The notes: a model not told the origin generated them from the letters alone. Shown: positions 16,508 through 26,220, counted from the stretch's first letter. The stretch is 64,000 bases of DNA from Brevibacterium sp. CCUG 69071 (GCF_021023135.1 NZ_PGFV01000004.1:124001-188000), one strand, 5' to 3'. Numbers and translations: made by a program.

Positions 16508-19500
16508 GAGTCGGACGGCTCCGTCTCGCCCCACACCATCGTCGAGGCCAGGGTCTTCTGACGGCTCGGGTTCTCGATCGAGGTCGCCGCGCCCACGTAG
16601 GGCTCGATGGTCTGGAGCAGCTTCTGCGGGGTGGCCAGCACCATGTGGAAGCCGAACTCGATGAAGATGTCGAGCGCCATCCGGGTGTAGCGGGTGTCGG
16701 CCTTGTCGAATGCCTCGTCGAGGATGATCGTGCCGTAGCGCGAGATCGCCTCGTCGGGATCGGCGAGCTGGTAGCGCAGCGCGGCGGCGAGGCAGAAGAT
16801 GACGAGCTTCTGCTGCTGACCGCCCGACATCGCGGCCCCGGAATCGTAGGTGGCGTGCGCGCGGCCGTGATCGTCGATCTCCTCGGCGAGGAATGACACA
16901 TGCAGACGGGTGTCGAGGCACTGGTTCTTCCACACCTTGTCCACGTGCTCGCTCGAGGAGAATCGGCGCATCACCTCGGCGAGCGTCTCGTACTTCTCCT
17001 CCGCCGTGGCCATGTTCTCCTCGCCCCAGCTGCCGCCGGCGACCTTGCGCAGGTCGGCGATGAAGGCGTTGACGGTCTCGGAGCGGCGGGTCTTGACCTT
17101 GAGTCGCAGGTAGCGGTCCTGGTCGAATTGGGAGCGCAGGAGCGAGGAGTTGATCGGGGCGACCCGGTCCTCGATCTCGCGCGGGGCCGCGTGGATCTCA
17201 TTGAGCAGTTCGCCGATGAGATCGCGGGAGCGCTGCCGCAGCAGGTCCCGGAATCGATTCTCGTGATCGGGCAGACCGTGGGCGAGGATCTCGTCGAGCA
17301 TCGCCAGATATCCGTGCCGGTCGGCAACCTCGGCCGTCAGCTGCGAGGTCACCGAGGGCCAAGCGGCCTTGAACTCGGCCGCGAGTCTAGTCACGGACTG
17401 GCCGGCCTCGCTCGCCGTCTGCTGCGCGCGGTCCTTCTCCGCCTGCAGGGTCTGGGAGACCTGCTGGCCGATCTCGGCGAGGTTGTCCCGGCGGATGCTG
17501 CGTTGGATGCGGCGGAAGCGGGCATCGAGCTGTTCGCCGAGGTGGCCCTCGACGTCCGGGATGCGCCCGGCGTTGACGTCGTCCTCGAGGCGGGCGATGC
17601 CCTCCCGCAGGCCGGTGACCTCCTTGTTGGCATCGCGGAGGGCGTAGTCGGCTTCGGTGCGGGCGGTCTCTGCGGAGTCCTTGGCGGCCTTCGCCTCACG
17701 TTCGGCGCCGATTGCCTGCTGGAGATCACCGTCGGCGTCTTCGAGTTCGCGCAGCTGCCTCTCGAGTGCCTCGACCTTTTCCTGTGCTCCCGCTTGGTCG
17801 ACATCGCGCCAGGCCTGTTCGCGGATGCCGGCGAGGATGCCGCGGCGGCGGTGGGCCTGGGCGGTCTCGGCATTCGCGGCATCGACGATCGCCTCGACCT
17901 CGGCCAGTTCGGTCTGGGCCTCCTTGAGGACCGAGATGAGGGCTTCGAGCTTCGACTCGCGGTCGCCGAGGACCCATTGGCTGCGGTCGTCGATGCGGCG
18001 CCGGTCGTCCTTCTCATATCTCGTGCGCGAGGTCTTGACCTGACCTTTGAGGGTCACGGCACGTGCATGGTCGTCGAGTTCGTCGGGGTGGTCGACGCAG
18101 GCGAAGTCGAAACGCTCCGACAGGGTCGACCGCACCCAGTCGCCGAACCCGGTCTCGGCGACGCGGACCTTGTTGACCAGGGACTTCTCACTGCCGACGG
18201 GGCGGGGTTTGGCCACCTGGGAGGGAATCTCTTCGAACACGAGACGACCGCGGATCCGGTGGCTGTCGACCCAGGAGCGGACGGTGGCGAGGTTCTCGCT
18301 GCGTACGAGCACGGTCAGTGCGACGGGCCGCAGCACGCGTTCGATCGCACCTGTCCACTTCGCTTCTGCAGGGTCGACCTCGATGAGCTCGGCGGCGAAG
18401 GGCAGGGCCTTCTCACTCAGGCCGGTGCCTTCGGCGAGTTCGGATCGGATGGCCAGCAGATTGTTCGGCACGGTCGAGCCGGAGCGGCGCAGGGAGTCGA
18501 TCTCGGCCTCGAGCTCCCGGACCCTCGCACGTGCTCGGGAGAAGCGGTCGTGGTCGGCGTGGCTGGGTCCGGCGACCTGCGTCTCATCGTCGAGGGTGGT
18601 CGCGATCTGCGCCTGGAGTTCGACGAATTCGGCCTGCGTGGTCGGCGCTGAGCCGATATCGGCCTGCTCGAGCTGGCGTTTGAGACTCTCCCAGCGGGCG
18701 GCGATGGAGCGACGCTCGGTCTCGGCGGTGTCGATGCGCTGCTGGAGGTGCTCGGCCTCGGCACCGCCGAGTTCGAGGGTGGCCCGGCGGGCGAGATCGA
18801 GTTCGTCGACGGCGGCGGCGAAGTCTCTCTTGGTCCGGTCGGCGGCGACTTCGAGTTCGACGAGCTGCCGGGTCAGCGTGGACAGGTCGGTGCGCAGGAG
18901 TTCGAGTTCGCGACGTTTCTGGAAGGGCAGCAGCGCCTCGTTGAGGGCGATCGACTTCGCCGCGGTGTCATTGGCGGTGTCGTATCCGGTGGAGGCCTCG
19001 CGCAGCCGGAGCAGATGGTCGCGTTGGCGGCGGAGTTCGACGACGTGGTCGTGAGCGTCCTTGAGGTCGCCGAATTGTCCGACGGCGGTCTCGGCGAGGT
19101 CGAAGGTGACCGGGGTTTCGAGCATGTGGTCGCGGAACAGTCGGTCGAGACTGTCGAGGCTCTTGGCCGACTGGGTCTTGTGCAGCAGCTGCAGTGCGGA
19201 TTCGCTGGCCATGCCGAAGACCTTGCGCATTCGGGCGTAGAACTTCGCGTGGGCACCGTTCGAGGTGATGAGCGCCTCGGGGTGCTCGGCCTTGAGCTTG
19301 CGGGTCTCGAGTCCGGTGCGGGCGTACTGCTGCAGGTCGGCGAGGTCGAGGCCGGCTCTTTCGAGGATGCAGGCATCGGAGAGATCGGCGGTCTTCGTGC
19401 CCGAGCCCTTGATGAAGAAGAGCCGGGCCAGGCTCAGCGGCTTGTCGGTGCCGTTGTCGTAGCGGAGGATGATGCCGCTCCAGGTGGCGCGCGGACGCAG

Positions 19501-19878
19501 GTATTTGCTGACCACCCGGTCTTCGTCGGAGTCCGCGGTCCTCGTCCAGGCGCCGCGAACGTAGCTGACGAGGCTGCGCTGGTCGAGGCGGGCACCGGCG
19601 GTCTGCGCGGCGACGTTGAAGCGCAGCCACTTGTCGGGGGTGAGCACTGCGGCGATGCCGTCGAGCAGGGAGGACTTTCCCGATCCCGAGGGCCCGGTGA
19701 TGAGGTGGCCTTTGTGCGAGACGGGAATGCGGTGGATGTCGGCGTCGAAGGTGCCCCAGTTCGCGATCTGGATCTCCGACAGCCGCCACTGGCTGCCGAC
19801 ATCGGGACGGTTCGCTCCGCGGGCGCGGGCCTGGTCGGCGACGAAGGCGGCATCGAGGGGGAACAGGGCCTCGGTCAC
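16504..19878 (-). CDS. jetC: Wadjet protein JetC (SMC/MukB-like ATPase)
   Basis: 1124 residues. The N-terminal head has Walker A GPSGSGKSS (62-70). Long coiled coils follow (about 290-460 and 650-870, rich in E/A/R heptads) with a hinge-like globular part near 480-620. The C-terminal head has the ABC signature MSGGQQQKL (from 1017) and Walker B TIILDEAFDK (about 1050-1059). This is the SMC motor that loads on and extrudes plasmid DNA with JetA and JetB. The start is a GTG overlapping the jetB stop (GTGA, 19875-19878). No lesion was seen in either nucleotide-binding half. Confidence 0.94.
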   Translation of the reverse strand: MTEALFPLDAAFVADQARARGANRPDVGSQWRLSEIQIANWGTFDADIHRIPVSHKGHLITGPSGSGKSSLLDGIAAVLTPDKWLRFNVAAQTAGARLDQRSLVSYVRGAWTRTADSDEDRVVSKYLRPRATWSGIILRYDNGTDKPLSLARLFFIKGSGTKTADLSDACILERAGLDLADLQQYARTGLETRKLKAEHPEALITSNGAHAKFYARMRKVFGMASESALQLLHKTQSAKSLDSLDRLFRDHMLETPVTFDLAETAVGQFGDLKDAHDHVVELRRQRDHLLRLREASTGYDTANDTAAKSIALNEALLPFQKRRELELLRTDLSTLTRQLVELEVAADRTKRDFAAAVDELDLARRATLELGGAEAEHLQQRIDTAETERRSIAARWESLKRQLEQADIGSAPTTQAEFVELQAQIATTLDDETQVAGPSHADHDRFSRARARVRELEAEIDSLRRSGSTVPNNLLAIRSELAEGTGLSEKALPFAAELIEVDPAEAKWTGAIERVLRPVALTVLVRSENLATVRSWVDSHRIRGRLVFEEIPSQVAKPRPVGSEKSLVNKVRVAETGFGDWVRSTLSERFDFACVDHPDELDDHARAVTLKGQVKTSRTRYEKDDRRRIDDRSQWVLGDRESKLEALISVLKEAQTELAEVEAIVDAANAETAQAHRRRGILAGIREQAWRDVDQAGAQEKVEALERQLRELEDADGDLQQAIGAEREAKAAKDSAETARTEADYALRDANKEVTGLREGIARLEDDVNAGRIPDVEGHLGEQLDARFRRIQRSIRRDNLAEIGQQVSQTLQAEKDRAQQTASEAGQSVTRLAAEFKAAWPSVTSQLTAEVADRHGYLAMLDEILAHGLPDHENRFRDLLRQRSRDLIGELLNEIHAAPREIEDRVAPINSSLLRSQFDQDRYLRLKVKTRRSETVNAFIADLRKVAGGSWGEENMATAEEKYETLAEVMRRFSSSEHVDKVWKNQCLDTRLHVSFLAEEIDDHGRAHATYDSGAAMSGGQQQKLVIFCLAAALRYQLADPDEAISRYGTIILDEAFDKADTRYTRMALDIFIEFGFHMVLATPQKLLQTIEPYVGAATSIENPSRQKTLASTMVWGETEPSDS

Positions 19879-20648
19879 GACTCGTCCTCCTCGGTGTCGG
19901 TATCGGTGGTGTCAGTGCCGGTGGCGTCGGTGTCGGCGGAATCCACCGCCTCGGTGGTGTCGGCTTCACCGGGCGAGACTTCACCGGGCGAGACCTCACC
20001 GGCGGCGATGCGTTCGTAGACGTCGATGAGTTCGCGCACCCGGTCCTCGTCGACGAGGAACTTCACCATCGGGGAGATCTCGAACCGGTCCTCGCCGGCC
20101 TTGTGGAGGACGCGCAGGCGGTTGCTCATCCGGTTCCAGGAACCGTTGAGGTTGCGCTGGAACGTCGACTCGTCGCCGGTGCGGTAGATCGCAAGGCGTT
20201 CGTAGACCTCTTCGCGGTCGACGATGACTCGGCGTTCGCCGGGTGCGGCGAGGAGGAGCTGGCGGAGGACGAGCAGCATCGCGGCGTCGAGGAAGGTCAG
20301 GCGTTCGCTGCGCACGGCGGCGGGGGCGTCGATCTCTTCGGTGACGATCTTGCGGGTGAAGGCGAATTCGTCGATCGTGTCGATGACGAGTTCGAGGAAC
20401 AGATCGTGCAGGCGCGAGCGCACGAGGTCGACGTCGGCGACGAGCGCGGCCCACAGCTGCGGACTCTGGGACCCGGAGACGTAGGGTCCCTTGAGGAGTT
20501 CGAGCAGCACCCGGCGGGTCCGTTCACCGAGGGTTCCGGTGTCACCGTTCCACAGGGCACTGGGGTTGGTCTCGGGGAATTCGCTCGCCGAGGTGGTCCC
20601 ACCGGGGGCGGCGGAGACGTCGTCGGCGGGGCTGGTGGTCTCGCTCAT
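19875..20648 (-). CDS. jetB: Wadjet protein JetB (DUF4194, MukE-like)
   Basis: 257 residues from the ATG at 20648, which shares an ATGA with the jetA stop; an in-frame extension to 20720 would read into jetA. DUF4194 proteins are winged-helix, MukE-like (KITE) accessory subunits of the JetABC complex. Visible core: RRVLLELLKGPYVSG near the N-terminus, VDREEVYERLAIYRTGDESTFQRNLN in the middle, and LRVLHKAGEDRFEISPMVKFLVD. Both ends are low-complexity and acidic: the start is Ser/Thr/Pro-rich and the tail ends in repeated T-D-T. Confidence 0.92.
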   Translation of the reverse strand: MSETTSPADDVSAAPGGTTSASEFPETNPSALWNGDTGTLGERTRRVLLELLKGPYVSGSQSPQLWAALVADVDLVRSRLHDLFLELVIDTIDEFAFTRKIVTEEIDAPAAVRSERLTFLDAAMLLVLRQLLLAAPGERRVIVDREEVYERLAIYRTGDESTFQRNLNGSWNRMSNRLRVLHKAGEDRFEISPMVKFLVDEDRVRELIDVYERIAAGEVSPGEVSPGEADTTEAVDSADTDATGTDTTDTDTEEDES

Positions 20649-22108
20649 AGGGTGATGCCTTCGGTGAAGTAGTGGCGGCGGATCAGGGCGGAGCGGCCGA
20701 TGCCGTCGATGCCCGACCATTCGAGGAGCTCCCGCGATTCCGGATCGACGTTTCCATAGGTGCTGGCCAGGGACAGCAGGCCGACGACGCTCGCCAGACC
20801 CTGGGTGGCGGGGAAGCGGTCGAGCACCTCGGCGACGGAGGCCTCTGCGGTCTCGCCGACGACGGTGTTGATGTTCTCGCTCAGCTCGGCGAAGTCGATC
20901 TCCGATTCGCGGGCGACGGCGATGAGTTCGGCGAAGTCGACCTCGGACTCGGCGGCCTCACCCAGTTCTTCGCCGGCATCGAACTCTGCGGGGTCGTGGA
21001 GGACGACTTCGCCGACGCTGGCCAGGGCGACGCTGGAGAGTTCGAGGTCGATGCCGATGTCGTCGTAGGGTCTGCGGACCTTCGCCACGGGCGCGGCCGC
21101 GGCCAGGCCCTCCTGGATGAGGGTGCGCATGACGCGGTCGCGTTGGAATTCGTGGGAGTGGACGTAGCGGCGCAGGCCGCGGGCGAATTCGGAGAGGATG
21201 TCCGAGACCTCGCGGGAGCCGTCCTTCATGGCCCGCATCAGTGTGCGCAGGGCCCGCCGGGTCTCGAGTGAGAGTGTGGCGGAGAAGTCGCGGTCGAGGA
21301 TGGCGGCGATGTCTTCGTCGAAGGCGGCGGCCTGTTCGGGATCCCGGACGAGCGCGGAGAAGGCCGAGAAGGTCCGCCCCTCATCGGAGGATTCGATGAG
21401 GTCGACGCCGCGGAACACCTCGTCGAGGACCTGGGACTGAGAGTCTTCGGCGGCGAGGATCGAGACCCGCAGCTCCTGATTGAGCTCCTCGAAGCGGGCG
21501 CGGACGCGGGCGAAGTCGGCCGGTAGTCCCTGAGCCTGTTGGAGGATGTCGCCGACGCGTTCGTTCGCACGTCTGCGGTCGAGGACGACCGAGCGCGGGT
21601 CGCCGCGCCGGACCCGGGCGATCTCGGCGTCGATGCGGTCGCGTTCGGCCGCGAGTGAGGCCAAGCGGCGTGAGCTGTCGGGGTCCGTGTCGATGGCCAG
21701 CTGTCGCACGGATTGGGCGAGGCTGACCAGGCGGGACTCCGTGGCGGTCTGCGGCGGGGTGCGCAGCTGCTCGAGGATCCTCACGGCGTCGAAGCCGGCG
21801 GCCGAGAGCTCATAGGTCTCGCCTCTGGCGGAAGTGGCCGGCCTGCGGACGAGGATCTCCGCGCGGCGCCAATCGTCGCAGTAGGCCTTCGCGGTCTTCA
21901 GCGACAGGTCGAAGTGGTCGCGCAGCTCTTCGAGGTCGGCGTCGATGCTCTCGTGGAGATCCTCGGTGTTCAGCCGGGTGCCGGGCCGACCGAGGTGGGC
22001 GTCGAGGGAGGCGGCCATGATCGCGATATTGTCGGCCCGGAGCATACGCAGGGTGGCATTCGACTCGAGCAGTCGCCGGTAGGCGAGTGCGGATGACAGG
22101 GCGGACAT
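20645..22108 (-). CDS. jetA: Wadjet protein JetA (DUF3375, MukF-like kleisin)
   Basis: 487 residues. The N-terminal winged-helix part reads SSALAYRRLLESNATLRMLRADNIAIMAASLDAHL, the hallmark start of DUF3375. It continues through a helical middle (about 130-300) to an acidic region (about 365-420) and a C-terminal winged helix ending IRRHYFTEGITL. JetA is the kleisin-like bridge of the JetABC complex. It is the first jet gene, and the operon probably starts here or at the MmcQ gene 50 bases upstream. The acidic stretch repeats an SEIDFAEL-like unit. Confidence 0.93.
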   Translation of the reverse strand: MSALSSALAYRRLLESNATLRMLRADNIAIMAASLDAHLGRPGTRLNTEDLHESIDADLEELRDHFDLSLKTAKAYCDDWRRAEILVRRPATSARGETYELSAAGFDAVRILEQLRTPPQTATESRLVSLAQSVRQLAIDTDPDSSRRLASLAAERDRIDAEIARVRRGDPRSVVLDRRRANERVGDILQQAQGLPADFARVRARFEELNQELRVSILAAEDSQSQVLDEVFRGVDLIESSDEGRTFSAFSALVRDPEQAAAFDEDIAAILDRDFSATLSLETRRALRTLMRAMKDGSREVSDILSEFARGLRRYVHSHEFQRDRVMRTLIQEGLAAAAPVAKVRRPYDDIGIDLELSSVALASVGEVVLHDPAEFDAGEELGEAAESEVDFAELIAVARESEIDFAELSENINTVVGETAEASVAEVLDRFPATQGLASVVGLLSLASTYGNVDPESRELLEWSGIDGIGRSALIRRHYFTEGITL

Positions 22109-22158
22109 ACGGACTATTCTCTGCGCCGAGGCGCCGGCTTGCCAATTCGGGAGTGTGC

Positions 22159-22578
22159 TCAGCCCGCGGCATCCCTCCCGCCGAAGGTCGTCGGGTCCAC
22201 AGGCCGGTCCTTCTTCGGCACCTTCGCCACGACCAGGCAGTAGGACTCGAGGACGAGATCGTGGAGGAGTTCGGCGTCGAGTGCGTTGCCGCCGGCCGCA
22301 GATTCATCATCCCCGGCCCCGGCCACGGTGATCCAGTGCTTCTTGCTCATGTGATATCCCGGGGTGATCTCCGCGTAGGCGTCGCGGAGCACTTCGCCGT
22401 CGAGGGGATCGATCTTGAGATTCATGCTCGGCACGCCGTGAAGCTCGTACTGCATCATGAACATCTTGCCGCGCACCTTGTAGACGGTGTTCTCGGGCCC
22501 GAAAGGATGGTCGATGACGACCGAGGGGTACTGCATGGCCTGGTCATGGGCGAGCCGGAGCACGGTATCGGGATCCAT
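22159..22578 (-). CDS. MmcQ/YjbR family protein
   Basis: 139 residues of the CyaY-like MmcQ/YjbR (DUF419) fold, recognised from HPFGPENTVYKVRGKMFMM, NLKIDPLDGEVLRDAYAEITPGYHMSKKHWITV and the C-terminal LVLESYCLVVAKVPKK. Family members are small, often called DNA-binding, with no firm biochemical role. It lies 50 bases upstream of jetA on the same strand with no visible terminator between them, so co-transcription with Wadjet is possible, though it is not a known Wadjet part. The ATG at 22578 is 37 bases from the divergent asparaginase start. Confidence 0.88.
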   Translation of the reverse strand: MDPDTVLRLAHDQAMQYPSVVIDHPFGPENTVYKVRGKMFMMQYELHGVPSMNLKIDPLDGEVLRDAYAEITPGYHMSKKHWITVAGAGDDESAAGGNALDAELLHDLVLESYCLVVAKVPKKDRPVDPTTFGGRDAAG

Positions 22579-22615
22579 GCGCCGAGGCTAGCAAACGGCA
22601 CTGACAGATAGACTC

Positions 22616-23629
22616 ATGAGCATGCCTGACACCGCTTCGTCCACCACTCCCCCGCACCTGCTCCTCGCCGCCCTCGGCGGAACCATCGCCTCGACGGCGA
22701 ATCATTCAGGTGGGGTCGCACCCGCACTCAGCGGGGCCGAGATCGCCGCTGCCGCCGGTCTCGACCGCATCTGGCCGGATCTGCAGGCCGATTTCACGCA
22801 GGTCTCGCAGGTCTCGAGCGCGAACGTCACCCTCGACATGCTCTTCGACGTCGTCGAGCTCGCCCGCACCACGGAGGCGCACGGGATCGTCCTCACCCAG
22901 GGCACCGACACCTTGGAGGAGTCCGCGTTCGGTCTCTGGCTGCTCAACGATTCGGGCACGCACATCGCCGCCACCGGCGCGATGCGCAATCCCACACTGC
23001 CCGGCGCCGACGGTCCGGCGAATGTGCGTGCCGCGGCACTGACAGCACTGTCGCCGCTGGTCAGGAACCTGCCGGCGAGTCTCGTCTTCGACGACGAGGT
23101 CCACGATCCGCGCTTCGTCCGCAAGTCACATGTGTCCTCGACAGCCGCGTTCTCCTCGGGTCCCATCCTCGGCGCCATCGGGTGGCTGAGCGAGGATGCG
23201 CTCCGACTGCCCCACGCTCCCGCTCCGACCGCGCCGTCCCCCTTCGCCGGGTTGCCTCGCCCCGATTCCCTGGCGAAGGTCGCCCTCGCCGAGGTGGGGA
23301 TGGGCGAACCGGAGGAGACCCTGGCCGGGATCCTCGAGTCCGGTTTCGCCGGTGCCGTGATCTCGGGTGTCGGAGGGGGCCACGTCCCCGAGCACCTGGT
23401 GCCCGCGGCGACCCGCCTCGGCGAGGCCATGCCCGTCGTACTTGCTTCGCGAACCGGGTCGGGTGCGAGCCTGCGGAGCACCTACGGCTACCTCGGCGGT
23501 GAGATCGGACTGCTCGAGTCCGGGCTCATTCCAGCCGGGCTCCTCGATGCCCGCAAGGCCCGCATCGTCCTCACCCTGGCGCTCAGCTTCGGCCTCGACC
23601 CCGCCGAGGCATTCGCGCACTTCGGGTGA
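22616..23629 (+). CDS. L-asparaginase family protein
   Basis: 337 residues. The two active-site threonine motifs are present: GGTIAS (21-26, nucleophile Thr23) and TQGTDTLEE (94-102). FDDEVHDPRFVRKSHVSSTAAFSS matches the region before the C-terminal domain. It hydrolyses asparagine to aspartate and ammonia. No clear signal peptide is seen, so a cytoplasmic enzyme is likely. An ATG at 22622 is an alternative start. The gene is divergent from the MmcQ gene and converges on the LacI gene with a 3-base gap. Confidence 0.92.
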   Translation: MSMPDTASSTTPPHLLLAALGGTIASTANHSGGVAPALSGAEIAAAAGLDRIWPDLQADFTQVSQVSSANVTLDMLFDVVELARTTEAHGIVLTQGTDTLEESAFGLWLLNDSGTHIAATGAMRNPTLPGADGPANVRAAALTALSPLVRNLPASLVFDDEVHDPRFVRKSHVSSTAAFSSGPILGAIGWLSEDALRLPHAPAPTAPSPFAGLPRPDSLAKVALAEVGMGEPEETLAGILESGFAGAVISGVGGGHVPEHLVPAATRLGEAMPVVLASRTGSGASLRSTYGYLGGEIGLLESGLIPAGLLDARKARIVLTLALSFGLDPAEAFAHFG

Positions 23630-23632
23630 GCG

Positions 23633-24640
23633 TCAGACGGGTCTCGTCGACTCCCTGATCACAAGCTCAGGAGTGAACATCTGGTCGCAATGGGCAGTTG
23701 CCGAGGATTCGTTCTCGGCAAGCAGCGTCTCGACTGCGGTGCGCCCCAGGAGTCCGGCAGGCTGCCGCACCGAGGTCAGTGGAACGATCGTCGAGAGCGC
23801 ATAGTCGATGTCGTCGTAGCCGATGATCGCAAGATCGTCGGGAATGCGCAGTTCGGTGAACATGATGACAGCCTGCATGACACCGACGGCAAGCAGATCG
23901 TTCGCGCAGAAGACTGCATCCGGTCGCTGCGCCTCCGGCAGGGAGACGATGCGCTCACCGACGTCACGCCCGGCCAGGATCGTCATCTCGCTCGACTCGA
24001 ACAAGGGAAGCTCGATTCCGGCTTCGCGAGCCCGGTCCCGGGCTCCGGCATAGCGGTCCGCCACCTGAGGCAGCGACAACGGTCCGCCGACGAAGATCGG
24101 TGCCGACGATCCCCCGGCGATGAGATGGTCGAGCGCCATTCGACCACCGGCGACGTTGTCGACCGTCACTGATGACAGCGCGAAGTCGCCGGGTGCTCGG
24201 TCGACGAGCATGACCGGTGTGCCCTTCGACGCAATCGACTCGAGTTTGGACAGGTCAGCTCCCGAAGGAGTGACGAGAAGTCCGTTGACACGCTGTTCGG
24301 CGAAGAGATCGAGGTACTTCGATTCCCGCGCCTCGTCGGTTCCGGAGTCGCCGAGGAGGAGAGACAGCCCCGCGACATCGCAGGCCTCCAGCGCACCGTG
24401 GGCAACCGAGGCGAAGAATGGATTCGAGGCGTCGAGGACGACGAGTCCGAGACTGCTGCTCCGCCCGGATCTCAACTGTCTTGCCGCCGCGTTGCGCACG
24501 AATCCCAGCTCTTCGATCGCGTCGTTGACCTTGAGCATGGTGGCCTCAGAGACCTTCGACGAGCCGTTGACCACGTGTGACACCGTCCCGACCGAGACGC
24601 CGGCGCGGGATGCGACATCGCGCATACTCACTTTCGCCAT
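23633..24640 (-). CDS. LacI-family regulator of the rhamnose operon
   Basis: 335 residues. The N-terminal HTH and hinge read VSMRDVASRAGVSVGTVSHVVNGSSKVSEATMLKVNDAIEELGF, followed by the periplasmic-binding-protein-like effector domain (about 60-330). GGAAGGACCACC precedes the ATG. It is divergent from the rhamnose transporter and enzyme genes, with the palindrome at 24747-24762 between them. Inference: it represses the rha operon and is released by rhamnose or a phosphorylated intermediate. The classic enterobacterial rhamnose regulators are AraC-type, so this is a different control scheme. Confidence 0.9.
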   Translation of the reverse strand: MAKVSMRDVASRAGVSVGTVSHVVNGSSKVSEATMLKVNDAIEELGFVRNAAARQLRSGRSSSLGLVVLDASNPFFASVAHGALEACDVAGLSLLLGDSGTDEARESKYLDLFAEQRVNGLLVTPSGADLSKLESIASKGTPVMLVDRAPGDFALSSVTVDNVAGGRMALDHLIAGGSSAPIFVGGPLSLPQVADRYAGARDRAREAGIELPLFESSEMTILAGRDVGERIVSLPEAQRPDAVFCANDLLAVGVMQAVIMFTELRIPDDLAIIGYDDIDYALSTIVPLTSVRQPAGLLGRTAVETLLAENESSATAHCDQMFTPELVIRESTRPV

Positions 24641-24746
24641 GGTGGTCCTTCCAGGTCAGCGGTCACGGGCAACTCTCATTCTGCCCGAATTCCTCCGCGC
24701 AGTCTTGATGTGACTCACACGACATGCTATCGTTCCAAACGTCAAT

Positions 24747-24762
24747 ATTGAAACGTTTCAAT
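24747..24762. promoter_or_regulatory. LacI-family operator of the rha operon
   Basis: ATTGAAACGTTTCAAT is a perfect 16-bp palindrome with the central CG typical of LacI-family operators (GAAACGTTTC core). It lies in the divergent promoter region, 107 bases from the regulator start and 120 bases from the transporter start. Confidence 0.85.
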
Positions 24763-24881
24763 CGGAATGGCCCAGCGACTCGTTTCACACCAGCATCCGC
24801 ACCGCCGCGCTCGCGCATCTGCGCTGTCGGCACAGCTGCGACCGCCGTCCATGCGGTCGCTCGTCCATATCGGAGGAACGC

Positions 24882-26219
24882 ATGACGGACACAACGACGT
24901 CGTCCAAATGGAAGGCCACCGTCGCGGTGGCCATGTCGAACTACATCGAAGCAGGATCGATCATCGCCATCGCCACCAGCATGAGTCTGTGGCAGGCGGA
25001 GTTCGGACTCGACAGTCTGGCCGTCGGTCTGCTCAGCGCTCTCAGTGCCAACGCCTTCGGAGCGGCTATCGGCGCGGCCATCGGAGGCCCGCTCTGTGAA
25101 CGCTACGGACGCAAATTCATCTACACCTATGACCTGCTGCTCTACATGTTCGGCACTCTGTTCGCGATCTTCGCGATGAACTTCTCCATGCTGCTCATCG
25201 GTTTCATTCTCACCGGCATCGCGGTGGGAGCGGGAGTCACAGCGGCATGGACCTACATCGCAGAGGAAGCTCCGGACGGCCGCCGCGCCGGTCACGTCGG
25301 CGTCGCACAGCTCGCCTGGTCGATCGGCCCCATGATCGGCTACCTGCTTGCCGCACTGCTCGAGCCGATGGGTCTGCTGGGCTCGCGATTCATCTTCGCC
25401 CACCTCTTCGTCATCGCCTTCATCACGTGGTGGGTGCGGCGCGGACTCAGCGAATCACGGCGCTGGACCGAGAAGAACTCCAACCCCGACACGGTCGGCA
25501 CCTACCGAGGATTCTTCCAGCTCTTCACGAACAGGAAGAACATCATCGCACTGCTGTTCCTCATCGGCGTCTACGGCCTGTGGAACACGGTGGCCGGTCA
25601 GGCAGGCATCTTCCAGCCGCGGATCTATGAGGCCACCGGTCTCACAGACGCCCGATCGCAGTACCTGCTCCAGGTTCTCGTGTGGGGCCTCACCAGCGCC
25701 GCCACCTTCTGGGGCTTCATGCGCTACGGCGACAAGGTCTCTCGCCGGTGGCTCTACTGCCTCGGTGCCGGTCTCGGAATCATCGCCTGGGCGGTCCTCA
25801 TCTATGGTCCGGCCGGCTGGTTCTCCCTGCTCGTCTTCGCCATCGGCTGGGGCATCTCGTCAGGACTCGGGGCACAGGCGTTCTACGGACTGTGGGCCGC
25901 CGAGCTCTTCGCAACCCGGTATCGTGCGTCTGCCCAGGGCTTCATGTTCATGATCGTTCGCGTCATGGTCGGAGTGCTCTCACTCTGGTTCCCGCTCATG
26001 CTAGAGAAGACCGGTCTCCACGGTGTCGGCGTCCTCATTCTCGGACTGCTCGTCGCGGCACTGCTCATCGGCACGATCTGGGCACCGAAGACGCAGAACA
26101 AGACGCTCGAAGAGATCGAGATCGAACGCTACGGCCGACTCCTCGACGCCGACCATGCCACCGAGGTGGCCGTCGGGAACATCCGTCCCGACGGGACGCC
26201 CGCGGTGAGGGAGAACTGA
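24882..26219 (+). CDS. MFS sugar transporter, probable L-rhamnose importer
   Basis: 445 residues, twelve helices. The sugar-porter motif GGPLCERYGRKFIYTYDLLLY follows helix 2, and RRGLSESRRWTEKNS lies in the central loop. GGAGGAACGC precedes the ATG. It is the first gene after the LacI operator and is followed after one base by the rhamnose mutarotase gene, which makes rhamnose uptake by proton symport the most likely job. It is unrelated to the E. coli RhaT permease and to the rhamnose ABC importers. Confidence 0.88.
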   Translation: MTDTTTSSKWKATVAVAMSNYIEAGSIIAIATSMSLWQAEFGLDSLAVGLLSALSANAFGAAIGAAIGGPLCERYGRKFIYTYDLLLYMFGTLFAIFAMNFSMLLIGFILTGIAVGAGVTAAWTYIAEEAPDGRRAGHVGVAQLAWSIGPMIGYLLAALLEPMGLLGSRFIFAHLFVIAFITWWVRRGLSESRRWTEKNSNPDTVGTYRGFFQLFTNRKNIIALLFLIGVYGLWNTVAGQAGIFQPRIYEATGLTDARSQYLLQVLVWGLTSAATFWGFMRYGDKVSRRWLYCLGAGLGIIAWAVLIYGPAGWFSLLVFAIGWGISSGLGAQAFYGLWAAELFATRYRASAQGFMFMIVRVMVGVLSLWFPLMLEKTGLHGVGVLILGLLVAALLIGTIWAPKTQNKTLEEIEIERYGRLLDADHATEVAVGNIRPDGTPAVREN

Positions 26220-26220
26220 C

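Noticed and set aside
16508..16933. N-terminal extension of jetD to 16933
   Set aside because: Would lie inside jetC. The ATG at 16507 forms the same ATGA overlap as the other jet junctions.
16900..18651. 583-codon plus-strand frame opposite jetC
   Set aside because: Antisense shadow of the jetC coiled coil; no domain is recognisable and jetC is complete on the other strand.
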